Below the pieces are notes generated by a model. That model was not told the DNA's origin, did not search any database, and saw only the letters and a list, made by a program, of their open reading frames with translations. A DNA stretch of 64,000 bases. It comes from LMUY01 sp964235495. Lineage in GTDB: Bacteria > Pseudomonadota > Alphaproteobacteria > Acetobacterales > Acetobacteraceae. Shown piece after piece: positions 59,743 through 64,000 of the stretch (its first letter is position 1; every line of letters begins with the position of its first letter). The DNA lies in NCBI GenBank assembly GCA_964235495.1, contig CAXSAX010000018.1, positions 1 to 64,000 of the forward strand, read 5' to 3'. A program made the translations under genes and the position numbers.

Positions 59743-61110
59743 CTACCTCAATTTGAGCCGGGCAATTTTCTTGATCAGGCCAACTCGGGATATGCCCAGG
59801 CGACGGGCGGCCTCGCTTTGGTTGCCGCTGGAGGCTGCAAGAGCGTCACGGAGCATTCGCGTTTCCAATTGGGCGATTGCGTCGTCCAGCGCTCCAATGA
59901 GAGGCTCAGACCCCAGCGCTGCGTCTTCGACGGGGTCTGACTCGCCAGCGGCGAAGCGGAGGCTAGCGGCATCGACCGGGCCGGACGCGGCAAGGGCTGC
60001 CGCCAGCTCGACGACGGCGCGCAACTCACGGACGTTGCCGGGCCAAGTGTGCTCGGCGAGCCAGGCCAGCGCGTCCTGAGTGAGCCTGTTCGGGACGGCA
60101 GCTCGGCGGAGGAACAAGGCGGCAAGAACGGGAACGTCCTCACGCCGTTCCGCAAGCGCCGGGGTACGCACTACGACGCCCTTCAAGCGATAGAACAGGT
60201 CCTCGCGGAAGCTGCCCTGGGCCACCATCGTCTCGATGTCGCGGTGAGTGGCAGCAAGGATGCGGACATCGACGCGTTTTTGCACCCGGCCGCCCACGGG
60301 GACGAAGGTGCCTTCCTGCAGAAAGCGCAGCAACTTGACCTGCATCGCCATTGGCATCTCGCCCACCTCGTCGAGGAACAGCGTGCCGTGGTGAGCGGTC
60401 TCGACCAAGCCGGGCTGGTCGCGATGCGCTCCGGTGAAGCTGCCCTTGAGATGGCCGAACAGCTCGCTTTCCAGCAGTTCGGCCGACAGGGCGCCGCAAT
60501 GCACGGGCACAAAGGGCCCGCGCGCGCGCGGGCTGGTGGCGTGCAACGCACGCGCCACCAGTTCTTTGCCGGTGCCGGTCGGGCCAAGGATGATGACGGC
60601 AACGCCGGTGGGGCCGAGGCGGCGAACCATGTCGCGGAGCCGGGTCATGGCGGCGGACCGACCGGCGAGGCCCAGATCGTCGGTGCTGTCCTGTTGGCGC
60701 AGCCGGGTCAGTTCGGCATCCAGCTTCGCTTTGCGAACCGCGCGGGCAACAATGACTCGCAGCATGTCGGGCTCGATCGGCTTGGCGACGAAATCCCAGG
60801 CGCCCCGCTCCATGGCTTTCAGCGCCAAGTCGTGGTGCGCGTGGCCGGTCAGCACAATAACGGGGGCGGGCGCGAAGGCCGAGATAAGGTCGAGCCCGGC
60901 CTCCGGGTCCATGCGCGGCGGCATGGAGAGGTCGAGCAGGACCACGTCGGGCCTCACATCGGCAAAGGCGCGCAGCGCGTGATCGGCGTCGTCGGCCAGG
61001 GTCACGCGGTGGCCAAGGTTGCGGAGCCAGGCGCCGCCGAGGCGCTGGAAGGCAGGTTCATCGTCGGCCAACAGGATGTGGCCGTGATCATCCTGGACGG
61101 CACTGTTCAT
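59743..61110 (-). CDS. Sigma54-dependent response regulator (PrsR/NtrC type)
   Basis: 455 residues: receiver domain (phospho-acceptor D60 in VVLLDLSMPP, K110 in FVAKPIEP), AAA+ domain with Walker A GPTGTGKE (176-183), the sigma54 contact loop GSFTGA (223-228, normally GAFTGA), Walker B LFLDEVGE, then a Fis-type helix-turn-helix at the end (NQSEAARRLGISRVGLIKKI). It activates sigma54 promoters when phosphorylated by the kinase encoded just upstream (ATGA overlap). The pair resembles PrsK/PrsR of exosortase systems, but no exosortase is in the window. Confidence 0.93.
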   Translation of the reverse strand: MNSAVQDDHGHILLADDEPAFQRLGGAWLRNLGHRVTLADDADHALRAFADVRPDVVLLDLSMPPRMDPEAGLDLISAFAPAPVIVLTGHAHHDLALKAMERGAWDFVAKPIEPDMLRVIVARAVRKAKLDAELTRLRQQDSTDDLGLAGRSAAMTRLRDMVRRLGPTGVAVIILGPTGTGKELVARALHATSPRARGPFVPVHCGALSAELLESELFGHLKGSFTGAHRDQPGLVETAHHGTLFLDEVGEMPMAMQVKLLRFLQEGTFVPVGGRVQKRVDVRILAATHRDIETMVAQGSFREDLFYRLKGVVVRTPALAERREDVPVLAALFLRRAAVPNRLTQDALAWLAEHTWPGNVRELRAVVELAAALAASGPVDAASLRFAAGESDPVEDAALGSEPLIGALDDAIAQLETRMLRDALAASSGNQSEAARRLGISRVGLIKKIARLKLR

Positions 61111-62879
61111 CGGGTCGCTGCCGGGAAAACAAGGGTGAAGCAGGTGGTCCAGCCAGGCCGCGCATCGAGGGCCACCGAGCCACCATGCGCTTCCATGATC
61201 CGGGCCACGATGGCGAGGCCCAAGCCCGTGCCGCCAGCCCGGCGAGACACAAAAGGTTGGAACAGCCGGTCCCGCAGCTCGGCAGGAATACCAGGCCCGT
61301 TGTCGCAGACGTGGATGCGAACGGTGGCGCCGGCGGCCTCGATCTCAATCCCGATCCGCCCGTCGCCGACCAAACGGGCATTTTCGACCAGGTTGTCAAG
61401 CGCCCGCCGCAATTGGTGCAGATCGGCCCGGATGCGCAGGCCGGCCGGGACCGAAACCGGGCGGCCGAGTGCTGCGGTCGCAATCTCGGCAGGATTGATC
61501 GGGGCGGGTTCCACCGTCCAGGGTTTTGCGTAATCGAGCAGGTCGTCGGCCAGGCGAGCGATGCGGCGTACCTGGTCGCCGACCTCGCGCCGCGTATCGG
61601 CATCCGCCATCGCGACCGCCATGGCAATGGTGTTGAGCGGGTTGCGGACATCGTGGGCGACGGTCGCTGCGAGCGCGCCGAGTTCAGTAAGGCGATCGCG
61701 GTGCTGCCGGTCGCGCTCGGACACGCGGGTCGCCTCCTGGCTGTCCACCCGCACTGCCTGCTCCGCGAGCACGTCCGCGAACAACCCGGCCAGGCGCCGC
61801 ACCCCGGGCGGCGCCGCATCCCAGCCCTCCAGCTCGCAGGCCCATCCAGCCGTGCCGGTCCGGCAGCTTACGGCGGGCACCCCGGCGGTGGGCCGTGCGA
61901 CGCCGACCTGGACGGGGGTGTTGACGATGCGTGAAAGCAGGGAAGCGGCGCTGCTCCACAACGCGTCATGCGTGTCGGCACCTGCCAGGATCGCACGCCA
62001 GCCGCGAAGATCGGCGGCGGACACAGTACGGCCGGGATAGACGACGCGCTCAGCCAGGCGCCGCACCGGCCCGCCAAGCACCAGCACGGCCACGGCCGCG
62101 ACGACGCCGGACAGCCACTCGGCCCCGGGCAGGCGCAGCAGCGGCACGGCGGCTCCGATCCCGCCGGCCAGCAGCCCGGCAAGCCCAACCAGCAGGGTCC
62201 ACCCGAGCGCCCGACGCGCCCAGGCATTGGCGACCAGCACCCGGTAGCGCAGCACGCCATAGACCAGGATGAGCGGATACAGCGGCAGGCCGAGCAGCGG
62301 CCAGGGATAGAACGGCAGGCCGAGGACGGGCACCGCATAGCCCGACATGCAGGCCAGCCCCCAGGCGCTGGACGCGGCGACGGCGGCGATCTGTCGCCGC
62401 TCCAAGCCCTGGCCGCGCAGGAATGCCCGCAACAGGACAAGCTCCCCCGTCCCGGCCAGCGCGGCCCAGACGAGGCTGGTCATCCACCCGACACGGTTCG
62501 GCACCGCCACCAGCGACACCCCGGGCATCGCTACGAAGTGCCCGGGCGGAAGCACCACCGACGCGCAGGTCGCCGCGAGGCCAATTGCGTAAATGGCGGC
62601 GAGCCCCCCTTGCCGCGTCGCGACACGGCAGAACACGAGGGTGAAATGCAGGAATACCGCCGAGGTGAGCGCCGCGGTGGCCAGCAACATGAGGGCAGGC
62701 CGTTCCGCGTCCAAATCCGTCCACGCAGGCAGTTCGTTGCCGGTGATCCAGACCGCGACGCCGAGCACGAAGCCGACCAGCAGCCGCGCGCCGGCCACTC
62801 GGTCCGCCCAGTGCAGCAGAACTGCCGCGAGGCCAAGCGTTTCCAGCAGCGAGAGGAACAGGGCGACGTGGATGGCCAT
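61107..62879 (-). CDS. Membrane sensor histidine kinase (PrsK-like, HisKA_7TM type)
   Basis: 590 residues from ATG 62879. The first 280 residues contain about eight hydrophobic segments (MAIHVALFLSLLETLGLAAV onward), then a GAF-like region (about 290-380), a dimerisation domain with H409 in LGALAATVAHDVRNPLNTIA, N-box NLVENARLV, DNGPGIPAELRDRLF and GGTGLGLAIVARIMEAHGG. It should phosphorylate the adjacent sigma54-type regulator. A longer frame reaches 63047 but its extra residues do not look like the family and run into the divergent promoter. Confidence 0.92.
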   Translation of the reverse strand: MAIHVALFLSLLETLGLAAVLLHWADRVAGARLLVGFVLGVAVWITGNELPAWTDLDAERPALMLLATAALTSAVFLHFTLVFCRVATRQGGLAAIYAIGLAATCASVVLPPGHFVAMPGVSLVAVPNRVGWMTSLVWAALAGTGELVLLRAFLRGQGLERRQIAAVAASSAWGLACMSGYAVPVLGLPFYPWPLLGLPLYPLILVYGVLRYRVLVANAWARRALGWTLLVGLAGLLAGGIGAAVPLLRLPGAEWLSGVVAAVAVLVLGGPVRRLAERVVYPGRTVSAADLRGWRAILAGADTHDALWSSAASLLSRIVNTPVQVGVARPTAGVPAVSCRTGTAGWACELEGWDAAPPGVRRLAGLFADVLAEQAVRVDSQEATRVSERDRQHRDRLTELGALAATVAHDVRNPLNTIAMAVAMADADTRREVGDQVRRIARLADDLLDYAKPWTVEPAPINPAEIATAALGRPVSVPAGLRIRADLHQLRRALDNLVENARLVGDGRIGIEIEAAGATVRIHVCDNGPGIPAELRDRLFQPFVSRRAGGTGLGLAIVARIMEAHGGSVALDARPGWTTCFTLVFPAATR

Positions 62880-63061
62880 GACGGGCACTACCGCAAGTTC
62901 AGGGCCAGACGTGCCGGCATGGAAATTGGCGCGTCTGCGGCGAGACTTGTCAACTTTGGATACAGCTTCCTGTTGCATTACCGTATCCGTGGTAGTCAGC
63001 GGTACGCCGAAACGATTCCCGATGCTCAACGAATTCAGAGACTTCATAGGATGGACCAGAC

Positions 63062-63076
63062 TGGCACGCTGTCTGC
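63062..63076 (+). promoter_or_regulatory. Sigma54 promoter upstream of small membrane-protein genes
   Basis: TGGCACG-CTGT-CTGC fits the -24/-12 consensus TGGCACG-N4-TTGC with one mismatch; the invariant GG (63063-63064) and GC (63075-63076) are exactly 12 bp apart. It lies 39 bp before the ATG at 63115 and directly beside the sensor kinase/sigma54-activator operon that reads away from it. It is the obvious target of that activator. Confidence 0.75.
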
Positions 63077-63114
63077 GATGAGGGTGGGGCTACCCCTTCA
63101 AGGAGTCTCTCGTC

Positions 63115-63531
63115 ATGCACACCACCGTTTCCCCCGTCGGCGCCGCCCTCGCTGTCGACTGGATGCAACTCGTCATCGCCGCCGTGCTCACGCTTGGCCT
63201 CACCACCACGGTCGCCATCGTCATCCGCCGATCCCTGTTCGGCGTACTGCAGCTCATTTGCGGGCATGATGTTGGCGCCCGCTTCTGGACGACCTTCGCC
63301 TCGGTGCTGATGGTGATGGGGCCGTTGTTCCTCGTGTTCACCGCGGCGGGTGGGGCGGACAACCTGGCCGATTTCGTGCGCCGGGCCGTCTACCTGGTCT
63401 CGTTCGGGCTGATTGCCGCGTTCCTGGTCATGGGCGCCGCCGTCATGCTGAGCGCACCCAGTCAGGCCATGACCCGGGTCCGCTCCGCCCAGATTGCTGC
63501 TGGCATCACCGACCGGCCGGTGGATGAGTGA
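63115..63531 (+). CDS. Membrane protein controlled by the sigma54 system (candidate)
   Basis: 138 residues with three hydrophobic segments: about 16-38 (WMQLVIAAVLTLGLTTTVAI), 57-80 (FWTTFASVLMVMGPLFLVFT) and 90-112 (AVYLVSFGLIAAFLVMGAAV). AAGGAG precedes the ATG. No named family; a pattern of small three-helix proteins. It is the first gene after the sigma54 promoter and overlaps the next gene by GTGA. Role unknown, likely a membrane response factor. Confidence 0.7.
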   Translation: MHTTVSPVGAALAVDWMQLVIAAVLTLGLTTTVAIVIRRSLFGVLQLICGHDVGARFWTTFASVLMVMGPLFLVFTAAGGADNLADFVRRAVYLVSFGLIAAFLVMGAAVMLSAPSQAMTRVRSAQIAAGITDRPVDE

Positions 63532-63806
63532 TCATGACCGGTCTGGCCCGACTCTACGGCCCTGCAAGCGCGTGTGCACTTGCAGGGATGGCGTGGCGGA
63601 TGGGGTGGCTTAATTCGCCTCAGCTTCATCAGTTAGGGGCCGTGCTGCTCGTTCTGACGTTCATGCTGCTCGGCTTCCTGCTCGTCGCCGGGTTGTGCGT
63701 CGTATTGGCTGGCCTCGTCGGGTGGCTGCTGTGGCGGCTTGTTGCGGCTGTGGCAGCTACACTTGCACCGCATCCATCCCGGTCAGCCCCGGAAAACCAG
63801 CCATGA
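63528..63806 (+). CDS. Second small membrane protein
   Basis: 92 residues from a GTG overlapping the previous stop (GTGA); an ATG two codons on is the alternative. Two hydrophobic segments: about 12-30 (weak) and 36-77 (LGAVLLVLTFMLLGFLLVAG and the following AGLVGWLLWRLVAAV). No family recognised. It shares the transcript from the sigma54 promoter and overlaps the next short frame by ATGA. Confidence 0.65.
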   Translation: MIMTGLARLYGPASACALAGMAWRMGWLNSPQLHQLGAVLLVLTFMLLGFLLVAGLCVVLAGLVGWLLWRLVAAVAATLAPHPSRSAPENQP

Positions 63807-63907
63807 CGGGCACGACAAGAGCCGGGTCGAACGTCCTGGTTCTTGGCACGAGCGGCTTCATCGACCGCCATCTCGTTATTGACCTGCTGAACGAGCCTAC
63901 GCTGTAA
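63803..63907 (+). pseudogene. N-terminal fragment of an NAD-dependent epimerase-like gene
   Basis: 34 residues: MTGTTRAGSNVLVLGTSGFI and then DRHLVIDLLNEPTL before TAA. VLVLGTSGFIDRHLV resembles the G-x-x-G-x-x-G NAD-binding start (GATGFIGRHLV) of extended SDR epimerases, but the protein stops after the first helix. It is coupled by ATGA to the membrane gene, which suggests the operon once continued with a full epimerase. Confidence 0.5.
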
Positions 63908-63915
63908 CCTGCGCT

Positions 63916-63941
63916 GGGTGGGGTGTCGCAGCACCCCGCCC
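63916..63941 (+). terminator. Terminator-like hairpin after the epimerase fragment
   Basis: A 10-bp stem (GGGTGGGGTG with CACCCCGCCC, one T-G pair) around a 6-base loop, 9 bp after the stop codon. No T run follows, so strength is uncertain. Confidence 0.45.
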
Positions 63942-64000
63942 ATGCTTCCCGACCTAGCACACGACGAGCGCTGACCTGACCATCTAGGAGTGTGCTGCTA

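Noticed and set aside
59743..62879. A complete exosortase/PEP-CTERM regulatory locus
   Set aside because: The kinase and regulator resemble PrsK/PrsR, but no exosortase, PEP-CTERM protein or EPS genes were seen in the window.

Overview
The window is a high-GC bacterial chromosome segment. A complete 2-oxoglutarate dehydrogenase/succinyl-CoA synthetase operon led by malate dehydrogenase, lipid A and Kdo genes, an HWE histidine kinase, a HisKA_7TM-like kinase and the gene styles together suggest an alphaproteobacterium, most likely Rhodospirillales (Acetobacteraceae-like). This placement is inference from gene content; no rRNA is present.

Layout. 1-1.9 kb: housekeeping genes (small secreted protein, folD, yggT-like) and tRNA-Ala(CGC). 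1.85-18.1 kb: an integrated element of about 16.3 kb bounded by a 48-bp direct repeat of the tRNA 3' half, with a tyrosine integrase beside the right repeat and matching 9-bp arm-type motifs at both ends. It carries an AlpA-like regulator, a Toprim protein and a DUF3631 ATPase (a satellite-like replication module), a very large unknown protein, and left-hand cargo: a single-chain MmeI-like (type IIL) restriction-modification enzyme, a winged-helix/PD-(D/E)xK protein, a PemK/MazF-like toxin, a DUF3761 secreted protein, a HEPN protein with an unknown partner, and decayed genes.

18.2-31.2 kb: a Tat-exported royal-jelly-family protein, a Fe(II)/2OG oxygenase, ZapE/AFG1 ATPase, then mdh-sucC-(unknown small gene)-sucD-sucA-sucB-lpd, the lower half of the TCA cycle in one block. 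31.2-36.8 kb: a tightly overlapping minus-strand operon of ACP, ketosynthase, type III polyketide synthase, methyltransferase, FAD oxidoreductase and topoisomerase IB, probably making a phenolic or pyrone lipid. 36.9-47.1 kb: CsbD-like stress protein, ROK kinase, SCO1 copper protein, rsmD, rluB-type synthase, a class I amidotransferase, tadA, and a lipid A/Kdo cluster (lpxL-like, lpxK, waaA, DUF374 acyltransferase), then SDR and secreted nuclease-family genes.

47-64 kb: a more accessory region with a truncated DUF2075 helicase, a CaiB-type CoA transferase whose last codons lie in a dispersed repeat, two dead IS5-type transposase genes, a vapBC relic, an HWE sensor kinase opposite a Crp/Fnr-type regulator, an OBAP-like protein, a DUF4139 gene broken by one amber codon, and a sigma54-activator/sensor-kinase pair facing a good sigma54 promoter in front of small membrane-protein genes. 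Start sites were chosen from ribosome-binding sites, stop/start overlaps and family N-termini; all family names are from recognition of motifs, not from database searches.
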